A program made the translations under genes and the position numbers. From Solobacterium sp. (GTDB taxonomy: Bacteria; Bacillota_I; Bacilli_A; Erysipelotrichales; Erysipelotrichaceae), in contig JAEEPV010000330.1 in NCBI GenBank assembly GCA_016284975.1, positions 1 to 8,044 on the forward strand: a stretch of 8,044 nucleotides of DNA, read 5' to 3'. Position 1 is the first letter of the stretch; the number at the start of each line of letters is the position of its first letter. Below the pieces are notes generated by a model. It saw only the letters and a list, made by a program, of their open reading frames with translations. It had not been told where the DNA came from and searched no databases. Of this stretch, positions 1-4,785 are shown piece after piece.

Positions 1-8
1 AACAGCGA

Positions 9-27
9 AGGTCTTAAGACAAGACCT
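9..27. repeat. Short perfect hairpin, possible weak terminator
   Basis: AGGTCTT (9-15) and AAGACCT (21-27) form a perfect 7-bp stem around a 5-nt loop. On the plus strand it is followed by CTTTC and on the minus strand by TCGCTG, so the T-tract is poor in both directions. It could be a weak plus-strand terminator for a gene to the left of the window, or a second hairpin behind the minus-strand terminator at 40-81. Confidence 0.35.
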
Positions 28-39
28 CTTTCATGCATG

Positions 40-81
40 TAAAAATGCAGGCTATCTGCCTTCAGCAGTAGTGCCTGCATT
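40..81 (-). terminator. Intrinsic terminator of the GntR/ABC operon
   Basis: AATGCAGGC (44-52) pairs with GCCTGCATT (73-81). Inside it, CTGC (56-59) pairs with GCAG (65-68), giving an extended interrupted hairpin. Read on the minus strand, the last stem arm runs straight into a T-tract (complement of 41-45). It lies about 80 nt after the permease stop codon, where the minus-strand operon would be expected to end. The pairing and T-tract are seen directly; use as the operon terminator is inferred. Confidence 0.65.
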
Positions 82-126
82 CCATTTCAACTCATTTCGG
101 AAAACTGTCAGACTCCTGTACTTGAC

Positions 127-165
127 AAGGGTTCCAGTTTCAATTGGCGGCCCTTTTCGTTTTTT
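127..165 (+). terminator. Possible plus-strand terminator overlapping the permease stop
   Basis: AAGGG (127-131) can pair with CCCTT (151-155), with a small inner CCA/TGG pairing (134-136 with 145-147), followed by TTCG and six T residues (160-165). It would stop transcription entering from the left and would also protect the convergent permease gene. The stem is short and the loop large, so the call is weak. Confidence 0.3.
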
Positions 166-796
166 ACAGAACCCGTTTTTCAAATCCTGCACTGGCGATC
201 ATGATTGAAAGCAGCTGAATTACAACCGGCAGTGCCAGTGCCAGAGGAATGATGATCATGGGGTTTGTGTTTTTCAGGAATTCCATGAATCCGGGCACAT
301 AGTTAATCAGACTCATGCATACCATCACGAATACGACGATCATTACGACCCGCATCAGCTGACTCCTCTGCGGACCAAAGAGAAACGCAGTGGTTAACGT
401 ACAGGAAGAGCTGATTATGCCGGCAATCCACATCGTTACAACCGAAACCAGAATATCTGCGGGTTCCGGTGCCAATCTGAACAGGGATGCGATAACTGCC
501 ATGATCAGATATACGCCGATGATCCCGAGGTTGATCATGGTATTGAACAGAAACTTTTCTCTGACCATTTCGCTACGTGTGATCGGCAGGGTATCGCACA
601 TCCTGCACCACTTTGAGGTTTCATCAATGTTCTGCATGGTGGCTACCATGGTACAGCCCATAAATGCCGCATAGCTTGCCCAGAACAGGTTTCCCTTTGA
701 AAGGAAAGAAGCTCCGAGAAAGACCAGAATAATCAGAAAGATCGAGCGGTATGTTTTCGTAACCGATATGAGATCTTTATAGAATAATCCTTTCAT
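164..796 (-). CDS. ABC-2 type transporter permease subunit
   Basis: This 210-residue protein is very hydrophobic, with about six predicted membrane helices near residues 18-34, 37-53, 86-105, 114-139, 147-166 and 179-202. It starts MKGLFYKDL, and its cytoplasmic loop reads LPITRSEMVREKF (70-82), resembling the 'KDL ... LP.sR.eiV..Ky' pattern of the ABC-2 membrane family 5 permeases that accompany YtrB-like ATPases. It should form the membrane channel for the ATPase encoded just upstream. The start is secure: AAGGAGGG (803-810, complement) lies 6 nt before the ATG, inside the last codons of the ATPase gene, and only 2 nt separate that gene's stop from this start, so translation is probably coupled. 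The substrate cannot be read from the sequence; relatives are linked to cell-envelope stress or peptide antibiotic response. The family call is firm and the substrate unknown. Confidence 0.82.
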   Translation of the reverse strand: MKGLFYKDLISVTKTYRSIFLIILVFLGASFLSKGNLFWASYAAFMGCTMVATMQNIDETSKWCRMCDTLPITRSEMVREKFLFNTMINLGIIGVYLIMAVIASLFRLAPEPADILVSVVTMWIAGIISSSCTLTTAFLFGPQRSQLMRVVMIVVFVMVCMSLINYVPGFMEFLKNTNPMIIIPLALALPVVIQLLSIMIASAGFEKRVL

Positions 797-798
797 GA

Positions 799-1638
799 TT
801 AACCCTCCTTTACCATACGGACAAACAGTTCTTCAAGATCCACCGGACTGAGTTCCGTATCTGCAGGAACCGCATCTTTCTTTACAACAACTTCTGCACC
901 ATAGGCGTTCGTCCGTTTGCCGATAATCGCAGAATCATCCAGCTGTTCAAGCTGTTCTCTGGTACAGTGCATGATGCCATACGCTTCCTTGAGCAAATCC
1001 TTTTCTTCCGAAAGCAGCACCCTGCCTTCATGGAGGAAAACGATATAGTCGCATACTTTCTCAAGATCACTGACAATATGGGAAGACAGCAGGATCGAAT
1101 GATCTTCTTCCCGGGTAAAGTCCAGCAGAAGATCCAGCACTTCATCCCGGATGACCGGATCAAGACCGGAAGTCGCTTCATCCAGGATCAGCAGTTTCGG
1201 ATTGTGTGACAGTGCGCATATGATTCCTGCCTTCATCTGGTTGCCTCTGGAAAGCTCCGCAACTTTTGTGTTTTCGGGTATCTTCAGTTTTTTCACAAGA
1301 CTCTGGAAGGTTTCCGTGTCCCAGTTGTGAAAGATTTCCTTCATCATCGTTCCGATCTGCAGGATGTTCAGATATGGCGGCAGGCCGCTCTCATCCATCA
1401 CGACGCCGATGTCTTCCATAATCTTTTTGTTCTGGTGCGGGGTTGTGCATCCCAGTACACTGACGGTTCCTCCATCAATTGGAATCATTCCGAGCATCGC
1501 TTTGATCAGGGTCGTCTTTCCCGCTCCGTTTTCTCCGATCAGCCCCAGAATCATTCCGCTGGGCAGTGTCAGAGAGACATTATCCATGGTGAATTCCGGA
1601 TACTCTTTTTTGACGTTGGTTACTTCGATCGCATTCAT
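799..1638 (-). CDS. ABC transporter ATP-binding protein (YtrB/BcrA-like)
   Basis: This is the nucleotide-binding subunit that powers the neighbouring permease. From the chosen start (279 residues) it shows Walker A GENGAGKT at 35-42, a variant signature motif LSRGNQ at 129-134 in place of LSGGQ, Walker B LLILDE at 149-154, D-loop SGLD at 157-160 and the switch His187. The LSRG signature is usual in ATPases paired with YtrA-type regulators. A C-terminal segment of about 70 residues follows the ATPase core. I chose the ATG at 1636-1638 over one 30 nt upstream because GGGAGG (1649-1654, complement) is 10 nt before it, and because its ATG overlaps the TGA of the regulator gene (ATGA), a standard coupling arrangement. 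The gene lies between regulator and permease in one operon. A role in export or defence against envelope-active compounds is inferred from family, not shown. Confidence 0.88.
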   Translation of the reverse strand: MNAIEVTNVKKEYPEFTMDNVSLTLPSGMILGLIGENGAGKTTLIKAMLGMIPIDGGTVSVLGCTTPHQNKKIMEDIGVVMDESGLPPYLNILQIGTMMKEIFHNWDTETFQSLVKKLKIPENTKVAELSRGNQMKAGIICALSHNPKLLILDEATSGLDPVIRDEVLDLLLDFTREEDHSILLSSHIVSDLEKVCDYIVFLHEGRVLLSEEKDLLKEAYGIMHCTREQLEQLDDSAIIGKRTNAYGAEVVVKKDAVPADTELSPVDLEELFVRMVKEG

Positions 1639-2015
1639 TTGTTCGAATCCTCCCAGATGTTCTTCCACATCTCCTCTACTTCTTCCTTCTGCAGTCCGCA
1701 GGAAACAGCTGCTTCACAGATCTGGTTCATCAGGCCTTCGATGAATACCAGTTTCTCTTCCTTTAATAATTCCTGGTTCAGTTCTGCCGCAAAGCATCCT
1801 TTGCCGGCAACCGTGTAGATATAACCTTCCCGTTCCAGTTCCTCATATGCCCGCTTGGTGGTTATCACGCTGATGCGCAGATCCTTCGCAAGGCTGCGAA
1901 TGGAAGGAAGCGCTTCATCGGGCTGAACGGTTCCGTCTGCGATCTGACTGCGGATCTGCTCACAGATCTGCATATAGATTGGCGTACCGCTTCGATTATC
2001 CAGTAGAATATTCAT
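1635..2015 (-). CDS. GntR-family (YtrA subfamily) transcriptional regulator
   Basis: This short regulator (126 residues) has an N-terminal winged helix-turn-helix at about residues 8-77. The signature parts are PIYMQICEQIRSQIADG, LPSIRSLAKDL, TTKRAYEELEREGYIYT and a wing ending GKGCF. The remaining ~45 residues are a short helical tail, as in YtrA-type GntR proteins, which lack the large FadR-type or aminotransferase-type effector domains. Members usually sit first in an ABC operon and repress their own promoter until an envelope-stress signal appears. I place the start at the ATG ending at 2015 (MNILLDN), because AGAGG (2023-2027, complement) is 7 nt upstream and the protein then begins where the family usually does; an in-frame ATG 18 nt upstream falls in the operator repeats. 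Its TGA overlaps the ATPase ATG. DNA-binding function is confident; the inducer is unknown. Confidence 0.87.
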   Translation of the reverse strand: MNILLDNRSGTPIYMQICEQIRSQIADGTVQPDEALPSIRSLAKDLRISVITTKRAYEELEREGYIYTVAGKGCFAAELNQELLKEEKLVFIEGLMNQICEAAVSCGLQKEEVEEMWKNIWEDSNK

Positions 2016-2025
2016 CTGTTTACCT

Positions 2026-2060
2026 CTGTACATATACAGTATACACAGTATATACAGGTT
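2026..2060. promoter_or_regulatory. Putative operator: 9-bp-period repeats plus a dyad
   Basis: Three consecutive 9-mers, ATACAGTAT (2034-2042), ACACAGTAT (2043-2051) and ATACAGGTT (2052-2060), share the ACAG core at constant spacing. The left end overlaps an imperfect palindrome CTGTACATATACAG (2026-2039), whose arms are CTGTA and TACAG. The array covers the -10 region and spacer of the minus-strand promoter of the regulator operon, where a bound repressor would block RNA polymerase. Autoregulation by the GntR protein is inferred from position and family habit. Confidence 0.5.
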
Positions 2061-2065
2061 GTAAA
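2038..2065 (-). promoter_or_regulatory. Promoter of the GntR-ABC operon
   Basis: On the minus strand, TTTACA (complement of 2060-2065) and TATACT (complement of 2038-2043) are separated by 16 bp. The predicted start near 2031 would give a leader of about 15 nt that just includes the AGAGG ribosome binding site. The -10 and spacer lie inside the repeat array at 2026-2060. Confidence 0.5.
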
Positions 2066-2120
2066 TACCCCCTGTGAATTTCTTCGCTTCTGCTTTGTTA
2101 TTTCTCCGATTTTCAGAGTC

Positions 2121-2155
2121 TTCTTTGTCCGGTTCGGAAATTTGCCCTCAAAGAA
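2121..2155. repeat. Nested inverted repeat in the divergent intergenic region
   Basis: TTCTTTG (2121-2127) is the reverse complement of CAAAGAA (2149-2155). Inside it TCCG (2128-2131) faces CGGA (2135-2138) across GTT. The dyad lies upstream of both divergent promoters, 26 nt before the rpmH -35 box. No T-tract follows, so it is not a terminator. It may be a protein-binding site or chance; I see no DnaA-box consensus (TTATNCACA) in this region. Confidence 0.25.
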
Positions 2156-2180
2156 AGCGTTATTTTGTGAAAATTTCGCA

Positions 2181-2209
2181 TTGACAAGCAATCTTTGCGC
2201 TCGTATTAT
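2181..2209 (+). promoter_or_regulatory. Strong sigma-A-type promoter of rpmH
   Basis: A perfect TTGACA (2181-2186) is separated by exactly 17 bp from TATTAT (2204-2209), one base from the TATAAT consensus. The sequence before the -35 is AT-rich (about 2160-2178) and may act as an UP element. Transcription would begin near 2216, giving a leader of about 34 nt. This strength fits a ribosomal protein gene and is the only clear promoter for the rpmH-rnpA-yidC-jag block. Confidence 0.85.
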
Positions 2210-2249
2210 ATATGAGCGATTGTTCAATAAATGACGGGAGGTGGCATGA

Positions 2250-2384
2250 ATGAAACGAACATACCAGCCGAGTAAGAGAAAACACAAAGCAAACCACGGC
2301 TTCAGAGCTCGCATGAGCACAGTCGGCGGTCGTAAAGTCTTGGCAAGACGCAGAGCTAAGGGAAGAAAAGTTCTCTCTGCTTAA
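2250..2384 (+). CDS. rpmH: 50S ribosomal protein L34
   Basis: This 44-residue, very basic protein starts [13 protein letters not shown] and ends AKGRKVLSA, the near-invariant ends of bacterial L34, with HGFRARM and GRKVLARRR in between. L34 binds 23S rRNA in the large ribosomal subunit. Length is exactly typical. GGGAGGT (2236-2242) lies 7 nt upstream of the ATG at 2250; another ATG at 2246 is in a different frame and is not used. The strong promoter at 2181-2209 drives it, and an intrinsic terminator follows immediately, so L34 should be made in large excess over the downstream genes. It is divergent from the GntR regulator gene rather than next to dnaA, its usual neighbour in many bacteria. 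Confidence 0.98.
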   Translation: MKRTYQPSKRKHKANHGFRARMSTVGGRKVLARRRAKGRKVLSA

Positions 2385-2386
2385 TT

Positions 2387-2415
2387 AAAACCACCGATGG
2401 TGGTTTTTCTTTTTT
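2387..2415 (+). terminator. Intrinsic terminator/attenuator between rpmH and rnpA
   Basis: AAAACCACC (2387-2395) and GGTGGTTTT (2399-2407) form a perfect 9-bp stem with a 3-nt GAT loop, followed by a T-rich tract to 2415 interrupted by one C. It begins 2 nt after the rpmH stop and ends 9 nt before the rnpA start. It probably lets only a fraction of transcripts read into rnpA-yidC-jag, which fits the need for much more L34 than RNase P protein. Confidence 0.88.
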
Positions 2416-2424
2416 AACAAACCT

Positions 2425-2775
2425 ATGAAGAAAATAAACCGGGTCCGGAAAGCTCCGGAATTTCAGAAACTGATCAAAACAGGAAAAAAGCTGGCAAACA
2501 GCTCTTTTGTGTTTTACTTCGTTCCCCGTGCAGAGCAGGCCGCCCGGATCGGCATTACGCTTTCCGGAAAGATCGGAAATGCGGTTGAACGGAACAAGAT
2601 CAAACGACAGACCCGAATGATGTGCGAAGAGCTGGTGGATTTTGAAACCTTCCCGTATGACGTCATTCTGATTATCCGGTTTGCCTATAAGAAGATGGCT
2701 TACGCCGAGAATAAAAAGAACTTGGAAAAACTCCTCTCTAAGGCTACAATGGATAGGCGTATATTTAATAAATAA
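2425..2775 (+). CDS. rnpA: Ribonuclease P protein component
   Basis: RnpA is the protein cofactor of RNase P, which with the M1-type RNA removes 5' leaders from precursor tRNAs. The 116-residue length is normal. It begins KINRVRKAPEFQKLIKTGKK, the family N-terminus, has the strand region FVFYFVP and GITLSGKIGNAVERNKIKR, and carries the diagnostic RNR motif (G51, AVERN at 53-57, KR at 60-61, R64) that binds P RNA. The ATG at 2425 is the only sensible start, since no alternative in-frame start lies upstream, yet no Shine-Dalgarno sequence is visible: the leader is the terminator's T-tract followed by AACAAACCT. Expression therefore depends on read-through past the terminator and apparently on weak or non-canonical initiation. 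The stop overlaps the ribosome binding site of yidC. Confidence 0.96.
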   Translation: MKKINRVRKAPEFQKLIKTGKKLANSSFVFYFVPRAEQAARIGITLSGKIGNAVERNKIKRQTRMMCEELVDFETFPYDVILIIRFAYKKMAYAENKKNLEKLLSKATMDRRIFNK

Positions 2776-2789
2776 GGAGCAAAGATTTA

Positions 2790-3680
2790 ATGAAAAGCAA
2801 TCCCAAGATGAAAAAGGTTCTCCTGATCAGCTCCCTGGTCATGGTGGCATTGGTCCTGACCGGCTGTCGGATTCCGACGGATCCGGAAACGAACCAGATC
2901 CTGTTGATCACACCGGAAACAACCTTTGCACATACCATGGAAACGGAAAACTGGTTCTCCGCGATCCTTGTATGGCCGATGGCACAGGTACTCAACTACC
3001 TCACACCGAAAATCAGCGTTGTCGGTGCGATAGCGCTGCTTACCCTTTTTGTAAACGGCATTCTCATGATTTTCACGCTGAAGTCTACGGTTGCCACCCA
3101 GCAGATGCAGATGCTGCAGCCGGAGATGGAAAAGATCCAGCGCAAGTATGAAGGCAAGACCGACGACGCTTCCAAGATGAAGCAGGCCCAGGAGATGCAG
3201 AATCTCTATAAGAAGTACAACGTCAACCCCTTCAGCATGATTCTGGTTACCTTCCTGCAGTTTCCGATCATCATCTCGATGTATCAGGCGGTACAGCGTT
3301 CCTCCGCGGTTAAAACCGCAACCGTCTTTGGTCTTTCCCTGAATCAGACGATTCTGGAAGGTCTCAAGGCCGGACAGTGGGGGTATCTGGTCATCTTCGT
3401 AATCATGGGTGTCTGCCAGTATTTCTCCATGCAGATGCCGATGATCATTGCCAAGAAAAAGGCACAGGAAGAAGCTGAGAAACATCACCGCAAGCCTGCA
3501 GATACAACCAGCTCGCAGAACAAGATGATGCAGTACTACATGCTCGCAATGATCCTGGTATTCGGTCTCATGTGGCCGGCTGCCATGTCTGTATACTGGA
3601 CAATTTATTCTATTGTCACGATCGTGAAAACAATACTTGTACAGAAGATCATTGACAAACAGAAGGAAGGTGCGAAGTAA
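2790..3680 (+). CDS. yidC: YidC/Oxa1 family membrane protein insertase (lipoprotein type)
   Basis: YidC inserts and folds membrane proteins, alone or with SecYEG. This 296-residue form matches the Gram-positive SpoIIIJ/YidC2 type: an N-terminal lipoprotein signal with lipobox LTGC and lipid-attachment Cys26, no large periplasmic domain, and five membrane helices near residues 75-97, 148-168, 197-217, 246-262 and 264-284. A cytoplasmic helical hairpin at about 99-143 (METHIONINE/GLN-rich, LQPEMEKIQRKY) follows the first helix. NPFSMILVTFLQFPIIISMYQ and PAAMSVYW match conserved blocks. AAGGAG (2774-2779) overlaps the rnpA stop, 10 nt before the ATG. Oddity: the family usually has an arginine in the first core helix (TLIVRLILLP-type); here the segment reads TLFVNGILMIFTLK and the position is Asn89 (AAC, 3054-3056), with no other arginine in that helix. 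The PxT motif after it is also changed (MIFT). The C-terminal tail is short and basic. Confidence 0.95.
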   Translation: MKSNPKMKKVLLISSLVMVALVLTGCRIPTDPETNQILLITPETTFAHTMETENWFSAILVWPMAQVLNYLTPKISVVGAIALLTLFVNGILMIFTLKSTVATQQMQMLQPEMEKIQRKYEGKTDDASKMKQAQEMQNLYKKYNVNPFSMILVTFLQFPIIISMYQAVQRSSAVKTATVFGLSLNQTILEGLKAGQWGYLVIFVIMGVCQYFSMQMPMIIAKKKAQEEAEKHHRKPADTTSSQNKMMQYYMLAMILVFGLMWPAAMSVYWTIYSIVTIVKTILVQKIIDKQKEGAK

Positions 3681-4366
3681 TGCAGAACTATACCGGCAAA
3701 ACACTGGAGGAAGCACTTCAGGCAGCAGCAGCCGACAAGAATGTCGCGGTCGAAGATCTCACCTATTTTGTGACAGAAGAAAAGAAAGGCCTGCTTGGCC
3801 TTGGTTCTTCGGTCTCCGTAGACGCCTACTGTATGGATGACGTCAAAGAGTTCCTCTTCGATTATCTCGGAAACTTCTTCATGGGTATCGACTGTGATCT
3901 CGAAGCGGCGATCGAAGAAAAGAACGGCGGATTTATTGTTAACCTCAATGCGGAGAACAATGCCGTTCTGATCGGCAAGATGGGTAAAACACTTGCGGCA
4001 CTCAATACGGTTGTCCGCGGTGCCGTCAACGCAGAATTCAAGAAGCGTATTGATGTACTGGTCGACGTAAACCACTACAAAGATGACCGTTACCGGAAGC
4101 TCACTTCCATGGCACGCCGCATTGCCAAACAGGTACAGCGTTCCCATGTAGATGCACAGCTTGATCCGATGCCCAATGATGAGCGTAAGGTAATCCACAA
4201 GGCGCTCAACAACTGGCACAACATTCATACCGAATCCGAAGGAGAAGGGTTTGGCAGACACGTATGCATCAAGTATGTAGCGGATGCCGAACCGGCGGAA
4301 GAAACAACCGCACCGGAAGAATCGGAAGCTCCTGCAGAAGAACCTGCTGAAGAAGCGGACGCATAA
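3680..4366 (+). CDS. jag: RNA-binding protein KhpB (Jag/EloR), Jag-N + KH + R3H
   Basis: Jag/KhpB is a cytoplasmic RNA-binding protein that in Gram-positive cocci and rods works with KhpA and affects cell elongation and division. Three domains are visible in its 228 residues: Jag-N (about 3-50, with KTLEEAL and the KKGLLGLG motif at 35-42), a KH domain (about 74-150, GxxG loop GKMG at 99-102) and an R3H domain (about 135-200, Arg169-Lys-Val-Ile-His173). A 28-residue acidic tail rich in Pro, Ala and Glu follows and looks disordered. The ATG overlaps the yidC stop by one base (TAATG), so the two are probably translationally coupled; yidC-jag pairing is highly conserved. A UUCG-loop terminator follows 5 nt after the stop. 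In many Bacillota mnmE comes next; here it does not. The assignment is firm; RNA targets cannot be seen. Confidence 0.95.
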   Translation: MQNYTGKTLEEALQAAAADKNVAVEDLTYFVTEEKKGLLGLGSSVSVDAYCMDDVKEFLFDYLGNFFMGIDCDLEAAIEEKNGGFIVNLNAENNAVLIGKMGKTLAALNTVVRGAVNAEFKKRIDVLVDVNHYKDDRYRKLTSMARRIAKQVQRSHVDAQLDPMPNDERKVIHKALNNWHNIHTESEGEGFGRHVCIKYVADAEPAEETTAPEESEAPAEEPAEEADA

Positions 4367-4370
4367 ACAC

Positions 4371-4395
4371 AAAAGAATCCTTCGGGATTCTTTTT
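4371..4395. terminator. Bidirectional intrinsic terminator with UUCG loop
   Basis: AAAAGAATCC (4371-4380) and GGATTCTTTT (4385-4394) form a perfect 10-bp stem closing a TTCG loop with a C-G pair, the extra-stable UUCG tetraloop. On the plus strand it ends in five T residues and terminates jag. On the minus strand the arm ends in TTTTGTG, so it can also end the convergent small membrane protein gene. Confidence 0.92.
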
Positions 4396-4429
4396 CATTT
4401 AAACCATATTAATGAAATGTAATGCCTGT

Positions 4430-4732
4430 TTACTTTTTCTGCAGTTTCTCTGCCGCAAACAGAATGATCAGTACCACGAAAAACAGAACAACAAAAAATG
4501 TGAGAAAACTTGTCGGGCTGAAGCTTAACATGACACTTCCCGATTCTCCGGGTGTCATAGCATAGATATGAACCACCCGCAGTCCGAATCCGTGTTCGAT
4601 CGTAATCTCTCCGCCAAACCCTTTATGAGACATCAACAGCCATCCGTGTGACTGATAATAAAAATAATTCACTGCCATGCCGATCAGCTCAATTACCAGA
4701 GCGATGATTCCAGCCGTCAATACTTTTTTCAT
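4430..4732 (-). CDS. Small two-helix membrane protein, function unknown
   Basis: I do not recognise this 100-residue protein. It has a basic start (MKK), a hydrophobic helix at about 7-26, a polar stretch of about 45 residues (27-74) with several Gly and His (SHGWLLMSHKGFGGE, EHGFG), a second helix at about 75-94 and a basic end (EKLQKK). The charge pattern predicts both ends inside and the central loop outside. It ends at the shared terminator 4371-4395 and is divergent from the MgtC pair across a ~50-nt gap. The ATG at 4732 is the first possible start after an in-frame stop. The nearest ribosome-binding-like sequence is AAAGGA, about 14 nt upstream, which is farther than ideal. A possible minus-strand promoter is TGGAGA (complement of 4798-4803), 17 bp, TATTAT (complement of 4775-4780). 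The shape strongly suggests a real gene; a link to MgtC function is only positional. Confidence 0.72.
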   Translation of the reverse strand: MKKVLTAGIIALVIELIGMAVNYFYYQSHGWLLMSHKGFGGEITIEHGFGLRVVHIYAMTPGESGSVMLSFSPTSFLTFFVVLFFVVLIILFAAEKLQKK

Positions 4733-4773
4733 ATATGATTACCGGTTCCTTTCTGAAACTCTCTTATCTCCTT

Positions 4774-4779
4774 TATAAT
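4774..4779 (+). promoter_or_regulatory. Perfect -10 box just before the first MgtC gene
   Basis: TATAAT at 4774-4779 ends 6 nt before the preferred ATG (4786). The matching -35 position (17 bp upstream) is TTCTGA (4751-4756), a poor match. If this -10 is used, transcription would begin at or within a base or two of the ATG. The complementary strand reads TATTAT at the same place, so the element may serve both divergent genes. Confidence 0.45.
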
Positions 4780-4785
4780 ACAGGT

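Noticed and set aside
122..127. Perfect TTGACA on the plus strand near the left end
   Set aside because: No -10 lies 16-18 bp downstream and transcription would run antisense into the permease gene past a T-rich tract.
1639..1668. Upstream ATG adding ten residues to the ABC ATPase
   Set aside because: The GGGAGG site and ATGA overlap point to the ATG at 1636-1638, and the shorter form begins where ABC ATPases of this type begin.
2016..2249. Possible replication origin next to rpmH
   Set aside because: No TTATNCACA-type boxes or AT-rich unwinding repeats are visible, and dnaA is not adjacent in the window.
2012..2320. 102-codon minus-strand frame running antisense through rpmH and its promoter
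   Set aside because: It covers the strong rpmH promoter and the L34 gene on the other strand; composition is not protein-like and it lacks a start site with a ribosome binding site.
2787..3716. 309-codon open frame on the minus strand opposite yidC
   Set aside because: It is antisense to a clearly identified YidC, its translation is rich in His, Arg and Cys with no recognisable domain, and no ribosome binding site or operon context supports it.
3605..4372. 255-codon open frame on the minus strand opposite jag
   Set aside because: The translation is a mirror of the Jag coding pattern (Phe/Arg/Cys-rich start) and crosses the jag terminator stem; no independent support.
4735..4785. Upstream in-frame ATG giving the first MgtC protein 17 extra residues
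   Set aside because: It lacks a ribosome binding site, overlaps the promoter-like TATAAT, and extends beyond the usual family N-terminus.
4733..4785. Magnesium riboswitch (M-box) or other leader before the MgtC pair
   Set aside because: The whole divergent gap is only about 50 nt and shows no structured leader, far too short for an M-box.
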